NCBI GenBank assembly: GCA_002392265.1
Contig: DGGP01000018.1
Location: 1-15,610, forward strand
Reading direction: 5' to 3'
Length of the DNA stretch: 15,610 nt
Source: Firmicutes bacterium UBA3871
GTDB lineage: Bacteria; Bacillota; Clostridia; Peptostreptococcales; Anaerovoracaceae
The notes under the pieces are model-generated. The model did not search any database, was not told the origin of the DNA, and saw nothing but the letters and a program-made list of their open reading frames with translations. Shown here piece by piece: positions 1-8,900 of this stretch. The stretch's first letter is position 1, and each line of letters begins with the position of its first letter. The position numbers and the translations under genes were made by a program.

Positions 1-457
1 TCAGCACCTCCGGCCAGTGAACCATAGGTGCGCCAATGAACTGCAGAGTGTGGCCGCCGAGCTCCAGCTTGTCTCCCTCCGCCACAGTGAGGCTGCGGCC
101 TGCGAAATCTGTGCCAAAGAAGCCCTTCATCATCGGGAAGGACTTTGCCGAGGAAACGATGGTTGCCTGCGGGAATGCTTCCATGAAGTCGGCGATGCTG
201 CCGGAATGGTCGGGCTCCATATGCTGAACCACGAGGTAGTCCGGTGTACGGCCGCTGAGGACTTCGCGGATATTGCCGAGCCACTCCTCTGTGAAATGGC
301 CGTCGACGCTGTCCATTACAGCGGTCTTTTCGCCTAAGATTACGTAAGAGTTATAGCACATGCCACTAGGCACATCAAACTGGCCTTCAAACAGGTCAAT
401 GTCATAATCGTTCACACCGACATATTTAACGGTGATGGTTATATCTTTGAGCTTCAT
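1..457 (-). CDS. Flavodiiron protein (A-type flavoprotein), N-terminal part
   Basis: This is the first 152 residues of a protein running off the window edge. Flavodiiron proteins are cytoplasmic enzymes that reduce O2 to water and/or NO to N2O in anaerobes, using a metallo-beta-lactamase-like diiron domain followed by a flavodoxin domain. The diiron ligand motif H-x-E-x-D-H is visible as HMEPDHSGS (H79, E81, D83, H84), and a further ligand-type histidine lies in MVHWPE (H147). The family is usually about 400 aa, so the C-terminal lobe and the FMN domain lie outside; whether a rubredoxin or flavin reductase domain is fused cannot be seen. The start ATG at 457 follows an AGGAAAGGACAG ribosome binding site. 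It begins 15 bases after the pckA stop, so the two genes are probably cotranscribed. Split into O2- or NO-preferring type cannot be made from this fragment. Confidence 0.93.
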   Translation of the reverse strand, partial: MKLKDITITVKYVGVNDYDIDLFEGQFDVPSGMCYNSYVILGEKTAVMDSVDGHFTEEWLGNIREVLSGRTPDYLVVQHMEPDHSGSIADFMEAFPQATIVSSAKSFPMMKGFFGTDFAGRSLTVAEGDKLELGGHTLQFIGAPMVHWPEVL

Positions 458-472
458 TATTTCTGTCCTTTC

Positions 473-2062
473 CTATTTTGCCTTTGGGCCTGCTTCTACG
501 ATTGCCTTGTCCATGTTTGGATACTTCTTTGCAAAGTTTTCCTGGTACATCTTTGCAAGCTTGTTTGCCTGCTCATCGTATGCAGCCTTGTCTGCCCACA
601 TTCCACGAGCATCGAGCATTTCATCGGGAACGTTCGGACAGCTGGTTGGATAGTCCACATTGAATACGTCGTGATGCTTGAACTCAACCTTGTCAAAGTC
701 ACCGTTTAATGCGGCCGTAACCATTGCTCTTGTGTAGGAAAGCTTCATTCTCTTTGCGCCGTCAGCTGCACTGCCGCCTGCCCAGCCGGTGTTTACCATG
801 TATACCTTCGTGCCGTATTTGTCGAGCTTTTCGCCAAGCATCTTTGCATAAACGCCCGGATCCATCGGCATGAACGGCTCGCCGAACAGTGTCGAGAAGG
901 TAGGCTGCGGCTCTGTAACGCCGCGCTCTGTGCCGGCAAGCTTGCTGGTGAAGCCTGTTACGAAGTGATACATTGCAGCGTTCTTGTCGAGTCTGGAGAT
1001 TGGCGGAAGTACGCCGAAAGCGTCTGCAGTAAGGAATACCACTACCTTTGGCACGCCGCCCACGCCCGGAATCTGGGCGTTGTTTATATAATGAACAGGG
1101 TAGCCGACACGGGTGTTCTCTGTAAGACTGTTGTCGGCAAAATCGAGTTTCCTTGTTTCAGGGTCCATGATAACGTTTTCTACCAGTGAACCGAATTTAA
1201 TTGCGTTGTAAATGTCTGGCTCGTTCTCCGCGGAGAGGTTGATGCACTTTGCATAGCAGCCGCCTTCGAAATTGAATACGCCGTCCGGTGACCAGCCGTG
1301 CTCGTCGTCGCCGATGAGCTTGCGCGCAGGATCTGCGGAGAGAGTTGTCTTGCCTGTGCCGGAGAGGCCAAAGAAGATGGCCGTCTCGTTTGTTTCCGGA
1401 TCCATGTTTGCGGAGCAGTGCATAGGCAGAACGTTCTTCTTTGTCATGACGTAGTTCATTGTGGAGAAGACGCTCTTCTTGATTTCGCCCGCGTAAGCGG
1501 AGCCTGCGATTACGATCAGGTGTGCTTCGTAGTCGATCATGATTGCAGCTTCGGAGTGGATGCCCTCGAGCTCAGGGTCGCACTTAAAGCCCGGTGCGCA
1601 GAGGATTGTGTAGTCAGGCTCGCCGTAGTTTGCGAGCTCTTCTGCTGTAGGTCTGATCAGAAGCTGGTGGATGAACATATTCTGGCTTGCGAGCTCATTG
1701 ATTACTCTGAACTTCTGAGTGTATTTTTTGTCAGCGCCTGCAAAGCCGTCGAACACGAAGATTTCTCTGTTCTGCAGATAAGCGCAGAGCTTGTGACGTA
1801 TGGAGTCAAACTTTTCTCTTGTGATCGGCTTGTTGACCTTGCCCCATGCGATTTCGTCGTGAACTGCCGGTGTATCTACGATGAACTTGTCTTCAGGTGA
1901 TCTGCCGGTGTATTTGCCCGTAGTTACGACCAGTGCGCCGTTTTCGCAAAGCAAGCCCTCGCCTCTGCGGAGCGCCGCTTCTGTCAGCTGCGCAGGGTTT
2001 AAGTTGCGATAAACCGCCTTTGGCGCGATAATCCCATATTTTTCAATTCCGTATGTTTCCAT
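473..2062 (-). CDS. pckA: Phosphoenolpyruvate carboxykinase (ATP)
   Basis: Interconverts oxaloacetate + ATP and phosphoenolpyruvate + ADP + CO2 in the cytoplasm. In fermentative anaerobes it may run in either the gluconeogenic or the CO2-fixing direction. At 529 aa it has the normal length for the ATP-dependent family. Visible motifs are the substrate-binding TGRSPEDKF near residue 52, the kinase P-loop GLSGTGKTT (232-240) and the metal/phosphate-binding GDDEHGW (251-257), followed by the conserved FNFEGGCYAK. The ATG at 2062 was chosen because AAGAAAGGG sits 7 bases upstream. The frame is open to an ATG at 2095, but that would add a lysine- and methionine-rich stretch made of the ribosome binding site itself. 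The gap to the upstream SLH gene is 67 bases without a clear terminator, so read-through is possible. Identification is secure. Confidence 0.98.
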   Translation of the reverse strand: METYGIEKYGIIAPKAVYRNLNPAQLTEAALRRGEGLLCENGALVVTTGKYTGRSPEDKFIVDTPAVHDEIAWGKVNKPITREKFDSIRHKLCAYLQNREIFVFDGFAGADKKYTQKFRVINELASQNMFIHQLLIRPTAEELANYGEPDYTILCAPGFKCDPELEGIHSEAAIMIDYEAHLIVIAGSAYAGEIKKSVFSTMNYVMTKKNVLPMHCSANMDPETNETAIFFGLSGTGKTTLSADPARKLIGDDEHGWSPDGVFNFEGGCYAKCINLSAENEPDIYNAIKFGSLVENVIMDPETRKLDFADNSLTENTRVGYPVHYINNAQIPGVGGVPKVVVFLTADAFGVLPPISRLDKNAAMYHFVTGFTSKLAGTERGVTEPQPTFSTLFGEPFMPMDPGVYAKMLGEKLDKYGTKVYMVNTGWAGGSAADGAKRMKLSYTRAMVTAALNGDFDKVEFKHHDVFNVDYPTSCPNVPDEMLDARGMWADKAAYDEQANKLAKMYQENFAKKYPNMDKAIVEAGPKAK

Positions 2063-2129
2063 TTTCTTACCCTTTCTTTTCATCTTCATCATCATAACAA
2101 AGTAACCTTATATCTATTTTATTTAATGC

Positions 2130-3140
2130 TTAATTAATGTTTTCTGCCTCTATTACATAGACGTCGTATGTTACTGTTCCGAACTTTTGGAAGATGTAAT
2201 AGTCAACCTTTTCAAAGCCGCCGTAGCCAAAGCTTACATCGCGCTGTTTGTCGTTTGCTCTTGGTGTGCCCTGAACCACTGTACCATCGTTAAATACTGC
2301 GTACATTTCGTAAGAGTTCATAACATTGATGCTGTGTCCGGTTTCCCAGGAGGTCTTGCCTTTTATAGAGAAGAAATTCGGGTCGGAGCAAAGGTAATAG
2401 TAAACCGTGCCTGTTGCATACTGCTTGATTACATTGTAATACTTGCTGCCGTAAGCCTGCTGCTTTACAGGTGCCGCAGGGTCGATAATCGGTGCCTCAG
2501 GATAAACTCTGAGCGATTCGACGATCATGCGGGCGAGAACTGCGCTTGCTTCCGCTCTGGTAACTGTGCCGCCCGGCTTGTATGTGCCGTCGTTGTAGCC
2601 GGTGATGAGTCCGGATTCGCAGGCCAGTTTTACCTGTGGGCTGCACATTGCCAGGTCAGAGAAGTTTACATAAGCTGCGCTCTGCTCCATCTTTGCGAGG
2701 ATGCCTTCAGTGTAGTAATAAGCTGCGCCTTCAGCGAAAACCGCAACCTTTGCCATTTCGTCTCTGGTGATGGCGCGGTCGTAATCCTTTGCGGTGAAAA
2801 TCGCCTTGTCCTTTGTTGTGTCGCGAGTGATACAAAGCTCTGCGGCCTTGTCCATATAGCCGCTTGCCCAGTGGCTGCCTGTTGCCGCTACGGTCTGTCC
2901 TCCGTTAGCCAGCTGAACCACTACCTTTACAAACTCTGCAACTGTGATAGTTTTCTGCGGCCCAAAGGTGCCGTCCGGATAACCGTTGATGGCGCCCTTT
3001 TCCGCCACTGTCTTTATGTAATTATTAGCCCAAAACGAGCTGCTTACATCGCTGAACGATGCAGTTGCCGCGAAAGAGAAGCTCCCCAGCGACATTACCA
3101 GCACCATAACGATACTGATTAATACGGAAACTCTTTTCAT
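2130..3140 (-). CDS. Secreted S-layer homology (SLH) domain protein
   Basis: A 336-aa exported protein expected to bind the cell wall. The start at 3140 has a strong GGAGGG site 9 bases upstream and gives a classical signal peptide: MKR, a hydrophobic core (VLISIVMVLVM), then a likely cut after FSFAA. The frame stays open to 3191, but that adds a charged stretch ahead of the signal. Three SLH repeats follow at about residues 29-78 (FSDV...INGYPDGTFGP), 87-135 (HWASGYMDKAAE...ITRDEMAKV) and 158-208 (LITGYNDGTYKP...TVTRAEA). SLH triplets typically bind pyruvylated secondary wall polymer. The remaining roughly 125 residues are tyrosine-rich and beta-like, ending DVYVIEAENIN; I do not recognise the domain. 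It shares the SLH layout of the protein at 12551-13690, but the C-terminal parts look unrelated. It has its own promoter and stands alone or leads into pckA. Confidence 0.92.
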   Translation of the reverse strand: MKRVSVLISIVMVLVMSLGSFSFAATASFSDVSSSFWANNYIKTVAEKGAINGYPDGTFGPQKTITVAEFVKVVVQLANGGQTVAATGSHWASGYMDKAAELCITRDTTKDKAIFTAKDYDRAITRDEMAKVAVFAEGAAYYYTEGILAKMEQSAAYVNFSDLAMCSPQVKLACESGLITGYNDGTYKPGGTVTRAEASAVLARMIVESLRVYPEAPIIDPAAPVKQQAYGSKYYNVIKQYATGTVYYYLCSDPNFFSIKGKTSWETGHSINVMNSYEMYAVFNDGTVVQGTPRANDKQRDVSFGYGGFEKVDYYIFQKFGTVTYDVYVIEAENIN

Positions 3141-3190
3141 AATTTTTGCCCTCCAATTGGCCATTTTTCTGTATGGTCTATACATAGTCA

Positions 3191-3219
3191 ATTTTAATCT
3201 AAATTGCTTGAAAATGCAA
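3191..3219 (-). promoter_or_regulatory. Sigma-A-type promoter for the SLH gene
   Basis: Read on the minus strand, TTGCAT (3219-3214) and TAAAAT (3196-3191) are separated by 17 bases. Transcription would start near 3184, giving a short leader of about 45 bases before the ATG at 3140. It lies just downstream of the terminator that closes the transporter gene, as expected for an independent unit. Confidence 0.6.
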
Positions 3220-3246
3220 ACTTCTTTTGAGGTTTTGAGCTCTCAA

Positions 3247-3283
3247 AAAGGCTAATTCGGGGACAGTCCCCAAATTAGCCTTT
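3247..3283 (-). terminator. Long hairpin terminator after the transporter gene
   Basis: The outer arms AAAGGCTAATT (3247-3257) and AATTAGCCTTT (3273-3283) pair over 11 bp. One mismatch follows, then GGGGAC (3259-3264) pairs with GTCCCC (3266-3271) around a single base. On the minus strand the stem ends in a run of T, 4 bases after the transporter stop codon, so it can act as an intrinsic terminator. The GGGGAC-A-GTCCCC core resembles a palindrome I associate with dispersed repeats in Clostridia, so the terminator may have been captured from a repeat element; that part is from memory. Confidence 0.8.
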
Positions 3284-3286
3284 GGT

Positions 3287-4573
3287 TTACAAAAGTATGA
3301 AAATATAGTGCGCGGCGACGCCTGCACAGAGACCGCCTATAGTATGGCTGAGAATCGCGTGTCCTGTCAGCTCCCGATAGTGGAGGCTGTCCATCATTGC
3401 GACATGCGTGCTGAGATAGCCCGACCAGCACATGCATATAGCCGTAAACACTGCGACATCGTTTCCACCGGCAAAGCCCGATGTGATAAGCCCCGGAATC
3501 AGCCCTATAGCTGCACCGGCAGCACCGAGAGCCGTGATTGGAACAGCTATCGCTTCTGCCGACGAAAAGCCGAACAGCGGATTCAGAATGAAATCAATTT
3601 TGTCTGCGAGGAACGGAAGGAGCGCAACTCCCTCGTACGCCGCACCGGTATAACTCCCTTGTGCACTTGGGCCGTTTGTGAGCATAAGCACTGCAGTGCA
3701 TATAATCAGCACTCCGGGCACTATGGCAAGCCCCATGCTTACGCCGTTTTTTCCGCCTTCGAGCATAGACTCGATGAAACGACCCCCTACATTACCGCTG
3801 CGAACTGCGCGCATTCCTTCCGGAATCTCCTCGCCCGACTGTTTGCCCTGCAGGTCGTCAATCGCGAGAGCTTCGGTCCCATAGAGATGCTTTGTTTTTA
3901 AGAGCATGAGACGGGTGGAAACGATGCTTCCCACTATCGCGCCGATATTACCCACAAGCGCTGCCTTGACGTAGTTTTCACCGCTACCGGTGATTGCGCC
4001 GAGGCCGATGATAAAAGTAGTAATAATAAGTCCCATGCCGAATGCTGTACCTATGTTGGTAAGCGCCGGCAATTGGTATTTCTTGAAATATCTGCGAAAA
4101 TTTTTGTCCTCAGCCAATGTCAGGATTGCGGGATTATCCGAAAGATAAGTCGCAAGTATTCCGAGGGTTGCTGCGCCCGGCAGTCCGTAAATCGGACGAA
4201 TCAGCGGCGAAAGCAGTTTGTTAATCAGGGAAATAACACCAAACTCCGAAAAGAGCCCCGCAACCGCGCCGGTCAGAACGGCTATCGCCATTATGTAAAA
4301 TACTGTGTTCAGCAACAGCTGATAACCTGTATTCATCATGGTATTCAGCATGTTCGCAACGCCCATCCGCATGCCCAAATAGGAAAAGAATGCGAAAAAC
4401 AGCACAAGAAACACAAAGGTTTCAAGGCTGACAGCCTTCTTTAAGCCGGCAGACTTTGCGCCATCTGCGCTTTCGGTGACAATCTCCGCGGCGCTTGCCG
4501 CCTCATTATGATTATGTAAGCCTGTGTCAAGCTTTGTCTTGCTCTTTAGCGCGTTATTTCCAATGATTTGCAT
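3287..4573 (-). CDS. Multi-pass membrane transporter with nucleoside-recognition (GATE) domain, YjiH-like
   Basis: A 428-aa polytopic membrane protein. After about 45 hydrophilic residues come roughly ten hydrophobic segments, starting with FVFLVLFFAFFSYLG. The body looks like the GATE/nucleoside-recognition transporter families: small-residue-rich helices (GAAGAAIGLIPGLI), the loop YLSDNPAILTLAEDKNFRRY, and a C-terminal half with FAGGNDVAVFTAICMCWSGY. Family members are poorly characterised and the substrate cannot be read from the sequence; nucleosides should not be assumed. The ribosome binding site is weak (GGGAG 15 bases before the ATG at 4573), so a different start inside the hydrophilic N-terminus is possible. 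It is divergent from a LysR regulator, which suggests that regulator controls it in response to the transported compound. A strong hairpin terminator follows directly. Confidence 0.78.
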   Translation of the reverse strand: MQIIGNNALKSKTKLDTGLHNHNEAASAAEIVTESADGAKSAGLKKAVSLETFVFLVLFFAFFSYLGMRMGVANMLNTMMNTGYQLLLNTVFYIMAIAVLTGAVAGLFSEFGVISLINKLLSPLIRPIYGLPGAATLGILATYLSDNPAILTLAEDKNFRRYFKKYQLPALTNIGTAFGMGLIITTFIIGLGAITGSGENYVKAALVGNIGAIVGSIVSTRLMLLKTKHLYGTEALAIDDLQGKQSGEEIPEGMRAVRSGNVGGRFIESMLEGGKNGVSMGLAIVPGVLIICTAVLMLTNGPSAQGSYTGAAYEGVALLPFLADKIDFILNPLFGFSSAEAIAVPITALGAAGAAIGLIPGLITSGFAGGNDVAVFTAICMCWSGYLSTHVAMMDSLHYRELTGHAILSHTIGGLCAGVAAHYIFILL

Positions 4574-4628
4574 GATCTGTGTGATCGACTCCCATGTCTT
4601 TTTTAGATATTAGATACGTATTATATCT

Positions 4629-4656
4629 TATATCGAGTTATATTGAAATATATCGA
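4629..4656. promoter_or_regulatory. Candidate operator: three 8-bp repeats at 10-bp spacing
   Basis: TATATCGA (4629-4636), TATATTGA (4639-4646) and TATATCGA (4649-4656) are spaced exactly 10 bp apart. They would therefore lie on one face of the helix. They sit in the 221-bp AT-rich gap between the divergent transporter and LysR genes. LysR regulators bind such shared regions and usually control both promoters; binding here is an inference. I could not pick a confident -35/-10 pair for either gene. Confidence 0.5.
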
Positions 4657-4794
4657 AATAAATTATAAAGATTTAGGTTGTATTCCTTAAATTAGTGTAG
4701 CATAATGTTTGTAGAACTAAAAAGAATATTTCACATCTTTAGTATGACATTTAGTAATGTATTTGTAATGTAAAAAACGGAGCAATGAAATCCA

Positions 4795-5646
4795 ATGAAA
4801 AAATATCAGGCATTTGTTAAAACAGTTGAATTCGGCAGCTTCACAAAGGCCGCCGAGTCAATGAATTATTCCCAGTCCGGCATCAGCAAAATGGTCGCCG
4901 AGCTTGAAAAGGAATGGGGTCTAACGCTCCTCGAGCGTGACCGCGGCGGAATCAGGCTGACAGCTGACGGGCAAAAGCTGCTGCCGCTTGCCAAAAAAGT
5001 CCTCGAAGAATACAGCCGCCTGCAGACCACCGTCGACGAGCTGAACGGACTTAACGCCGGCATCATTCGAATCGGTACCTTTTCATCGGTCGCAACACAC
5101 TGGCTGCCGAATATAATCAGACGATTTCAGGCCGACTACCCAAACATCGACTACGAAATTCTGATAGGCGACTACACGGAAATCAACGGCTGGCTCGAAG
5201 AAGGCCGCGTCGATTGCGGGTTCCTGCCCCGCACAATGGCTTCGGGGCTCGAGTGCATATCCTTGGCAGAGGATCGGCTGCTGGCAGTCTTGCCGGAAGG
5301 CCATCCACTGAAAAGCCTCGCTCTTTTCCCCATAAAAGCCCTCTGCGAAGAACCGTTTATGCTGCTCAAGCAGGGCAAAACCTCAGAGGTTTCAGAGCTT
5401 TTGGACGCACACGACCTGCACCCCGACATCCGCTTCACCACACTCGACGACTATGCAATCATGTCCATGGTTGAAAGCGGCCTGGGCATCAGCGTTCTGC
5501 CCGAGCTGATATTAAAGCGAAACCCTTACCGGATTATCACCAAGGAGCTCGACGTCCCCGCAACTCGTGATATCTGCTTTGTTTTGCGCGATTCTGCGAC
5601 CGCACCTCTCGCAGTAAGGCGGTTCAAAGAATATCTGAGGGGGTAA
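4795..5646 (+). CDS. LysR-family transcriptional regulator
   Basis: A 283-aa cytoplasmic DNA-binding protein, slightly shorter than the usual 290-300 aa. Residues 1-60 form the winged helix-turn-helix (FGSFTKAAESMNYSQSGISK, then LLERDRGGIRLTADG). The effector-binding domain begins near residue 85 (AGIIRIGTFSSVATHWLP) and has the two-lobe pattern of the family, including EGRVDCGFLP and the hinge-region MVESGLGISVLPELIL. The ligand is unknown, but the divergent neighbour is a membrane transporter, so a role in sensing that transporter's substrate is likely. The start at 4795 has GGAG 12 bases upstream, a slightly long spacing. An out-of-frame ATG at 4785 would give only an 11-residue peptide. 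Confidence 0.95.
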   Translation: MKKYQAFVKTVEFGSFTKAAESMNYSQSGISKMVAELEKEWGLTLLERDRGGIRLTADGQKLLPLAKKVLEEYSRLQTTVDELNGLNAGIIRIGTFSSVATHWLPNIIRRFQADYPNIDYEILIGDYTEINGWLEEGRVDCGFLPRTMASGLECISLAEDRLLAVLPEGHPLKSLALFPIKALCEEPFMLLKQGKTSEVSELLDAHDLHPDIRFTTLDDYAIMSMVESGLGISVLPELILKRNPYRIITKELDVPATRDICFVLRDSATAPLAVRRFKEYLRG

Positions 5647-5701
5647 GCCACTGGTCGTCCGGCCGTTCGGCGCCCGGCAACCGGCCGCCAAAAAGTGCTG
5701 C

Positions 5702-5743
5702 GGTTGACTCCAAATGCAAAATTCGCAAATGGAGGCAACCATT
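5702..5743. repeat. 42-bp hairpin repeat, copy 1
   Basis: Identical over 42 bp to 5869-5910, in the same orientation. Each copy can fold: GGTTG pairs with CAACC and CTCC pairs with GGAG, with one mismatch between the two helices and a 19-base loop. It lies 55 bases after the LysR stop codon and is followed by T-rich sequence on the plus strand, so it may help end regulator transcription. Confidence 0.85.
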
Positions 5744-5868
5744 TTGCAAGTTTTTCTACAAAAGCGCTCGGTTTTTTGCCAATATAAGCCAGAAAAGTAA
5801 CATTGAGCTAGCAAACCTTGGTTATTATTACCAAAAATAGAATCAAATTCAATGAAACCGAAAATAAT

Positions 5869-5910
5869 GGTTGACTCCAAATGCAAAATTCGCAAATGGA
5901 GGCAACCATT
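5869..5910. repeat. 42-bp hairpin repeat, copy 2 (possible bidirectional terminator)
   Basis: This is the second exact copy, 167 bp after the first. Here flanking bases extend the outer stem (AATGGTTG with CAACCATT). A TTTTT run follows within a few bases on the plus strand and a T-rich stretch follows on the minus strand. It could therefore terminate both the LysR gene and the giant surface-protein gene that converge on this gap. The 125 bases between copies hold no credible gene. Confidence 0.8.
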
Positions 5911-5923
5911 CAATTTTTCCGGC

Positions 5924-5980
5924 GCGAGATGCGCATCTCGCATCCAGCGCGTCTCGCATCCTGCGCCTCTCGCGCGTCTC
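5924..5980. repeat. 18-bp perfect palindrome plus short GC-rich tandem repeats
   Basis: GCGAGATGC directly followed by GCATCTCGC (5924-5941) is an 18-bp perfect palindrome. It runs into imperfect 16-bp units: TCTCGCATCCAGCGCG (5936-5951), TCTCGCATCCTGCGCC (5952-5967), then a partial third unit. The block begins 4 bases beyond the stop codon of the giant gene and is much richer in GC than the sequence on its other side. It lacks a T run on the minus strand, so it is not a standard terminator. Confidence 0.75.
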
Positions 5981-5984
5981 CAAA

Positions 5985-8900
5985 TTAATAAATCCTGTGC
6001 ATCAGCTCGTACGGGCGAGTGTTGTCAACAATAACGCGCGCCTCGCACTCCTTTGTGCGACCGCCCGCATACATAGCCGTGAACACAAACCTTACCTCTT
6101 CAGGCGCAGTCTGCCCGAGCAAGCGGAAGGCTCTGTCTTCGAGCCGCCCCTCATACACAGCCTCGCCTTCCGCTGTCTTCCTGCCGGTGTTTCGCAGCAG
6201 CACGGTATAGTCCTCTGCTGCGCGGGCTCGAGTCCTGCCCGCAGCCGGTCTCTCATCGACATACATCGTGCAAGTGACGGACTGTACCTTACCGGAAGCC
6301 TCAGCCGTCAGGCAGAAGGCTTCGCCCGCCCAAAACACGTTTGTGCCGCGCTTTCGCGGATTCTTCTCCGCCGCATAAGAGGCGAGAGGCGCAATAAAGT
6401 TCCCCTCTTCACCGAACTTCGCCATGTTGTAAGCCTTTCTGTTGCTCTCCCACTTCTCCGTATGCGTAACCATCCCCTCTATTTTGGCTCCGGTCCCCAC
6501 CTTGAAGCGATAGACACCCACACCCACTCCGGTATTATCCCTTACAGTGCAGACAACCTCGTAGCTGCCCTCCTCTGCTGTGAAGGCGGAAGTTGTCTGA
6601 ACCGGATACGCGCCGCCGGATGCCGTAATGTTCCTCTTGCAATCGGTCATAATCAGCTCGCGGTCGCGATAGACTTCTGTGGTAAGCGAGAGGGTGTCTT
6701 TTTCGTTGTCGTCCACCCTTATGAGAATCCTCGTAGAGTCTTCGTCCTTCGGCGCAGCGGGGCTTGTCGAAAGGTTCTCGATCCAAGGCGCGCTTGCAGC
6801 TTCGCCCAGGATGTAGAAAGGAATCTCGGCGATGTTCGAAGCCTTGTCGTAGTTCGGATTTCCGCCCGGGCTTATCCCGCGCGAGGTGTCGTCGAGAGCG
6901 AAGTATAGAGCGATGTACTTGCCGTCCTCGTAGAACTTGTTTATTTGGCTTCCGAGTAAGTACTGCCCGCCCGCCGCAGCGATTCTCCTCGCCGCAGCAT
7001 CTATCGTGTAAGCAGTAGGCTCCACAGCTTCTCCCGCTATTCGCACTACTCTCCCCAGCTCGTCAAGCTCGATTCCGGCTTTTGCGTGAGGCCCGTCGTT
7101 GTAAGGCTCGTGCGCATAGATCCAGTATCCTGTTTTTGACGGATCGGATTCGTAGTCGGAGTAACTTACCTTCTGGAGAACGTTTTCGCCCTTCCTGTAA
7201 ACAAGCGGAGCGTTTTCGTCTGCAGTCTTTTCGGTATTATAGCTTGCAAAGCTCTTTATGCCTCCTGACACCGCCCAGTCCGAAAGGTCGCTTTCGCCTA
7301 TCTGCTCTTCGTTTATAACATAAACCTTTTTGCCGTTTTCCTTGTAGTAAAGGGAAAACTTTGTAAGGTACCAGGAGGATGCAGAGGATGAAAGAGTAAG
7401 GGTTACGCTTCCGTCAAAGGTGCGGTTTTCGACCTGCAAATATCCTTCCTTTTCAAAATACTTGCCTTCCGAAAGCTTTGTGTTTTTCTGCCCCGCATTT
7501 GTGATAGCCATAGTGAAGCTAATTGCCGGATATGGTGCCTGATTAAGCCTGTGGCTTGCATTGGCAGAGGAACCTCCGGTTGCAAACCTATCTATATTCC
7601 AGGTTCTGTCGTCTACTTTTGTGTTGTTGGTAGTTATATTATTATTGTAGTATGAGCCTGTAAATCCGAGAAGCTCCGCATCATATTCAGGCTTTAATGA
7701 AAGAGTCCAGTTGTGGGCTACGTAATAGGTCCTGTCTTTTTTTGGGCCGTCAGACCAGGACCTCGTTCCATTATCGTAAACATTAAAGTAATTTGTGATG
7801 CCTTCTCCAAAACCGGTAGCTGAGCTTGTTACCTCAATCACCCGTCCGCTTTGCCTTGCGTAGCAAAGTACGGGGTAGTCCGTTTTAAAGCTCCCGCTTA
7901 CGCCACTTTCGCTTTCAAGAAGACTTAACTCGCCGGACATATTTCTCCCCTGCAAAGAAGCCTTTGGCTCTACAAAATACAAGGATACTTTCTTGAATAA
8001 CGGAAATGCTCCGAAGCCCGTCATTGAAAAGGTATGCGTCCCCGCCGAAAGAGTTCTGCCCGAAACAAATGTCCCCTCATACTCATCGCGCACGGCCGCA
8101 TTAATTGTGACTCCGCTACGCGAATATGACTCATTACTTCTATTCCAGTATGCCCCGTCAAGGCTTGCGCTTATCACATGCCAGCCATAGCGATACCACC
8201 TAATAAACTCATAATCCACCATTAAAACCGCTTCCTTCCCTTCGGGGATTGTGAAGCTTACAGAGCCCCCACAGGAGCCGGGATTACTTCCCACAGTATA
8301 TGGCTCTTCCGCAAATGCCCATTTGCCGGGCTTTAGAGTACCTCCCGAATATGCAAAAAATGTATTCGCAGTTTCGCCCCGGTAATCATCATAAATCATA
8401 TCGGTTATCACATATCCGTTTTCTTCGTCCAAATACTGATGTCCACCTAAAGTCTTGAGACAAGATATGTTTTCTTTAACCGATAATGCACCCGCATTTC
8501 CACCATTTCCACCATTCTCATCATTTCCGGTTTCGAAAATGCCATACTCATAATAATATTCCCTGCCATAATCGAGGGTTACATTTCGCATGAGGCTGCT
8601 TACGGCCGTGCCGGTTTTTGTAACCAGCAGGGCATTCACATTTTCCTCTTTACTTTTAAAAAAGCCTTTAACCCTGTCTTTTATGCCCTCTGCGCCCTCA
8701 AGTATGCTGTAGCCCAGATTAGAAAGCTTTTCCCTTGCAGCCATCCCTAAGTCGCCCAGGCTAACAAAGAGCGCCTTACCAAGCTCTGACGGCTCCTTTT
8801 CTCTTACCTTTTTTGCAACCTCTATTTCAGAAACAGAAGCCTCTTCCTTTGGAAGCGCACGGACATAAACCGTTCTTTGATTGTCTGTGTCTGAAGGCGA

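Noticed and set aside
1298..1900. Long plus-strand frame of 200 codons within pckA
   Set aside because: Antisense shadow of a certain gene; no ribosome binding site and no recognisable protein.
2063..2095. Start of PckA at 2095
   Set aside because: The added Met/Lys-rich residues are produced by the ribosome binding site region; the ATG at 2062 has ideal spacing and matches the family N-terminus.
2187..3122. 311-codon plus-strand frame opposite the SLH gene
   Set aside because: Mirror of the SLH coding strand; cysteine-rich low-quality translation and no initiation signals.
5702..5910. Two identical 42-bp repeats as a CRISPR fragment
   Set aside because: Only two copies, a 125-base spacer far longer than normal, and no cas genes nearby.
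5512..5943. 143-codon minus-strand frame spanning the 42-bp repeats
   Set aside because: Its repeated peptide segments come only from the repeated DNA, and part is antisense to LysR. No start signal was seen.
5871..6908. 345-codon plus-strand frame opposite the end of the giant gene
   Set aside because: Runs through the repeat region and the antisense strand of a GC-rich coding part, where stops are rare by chance.
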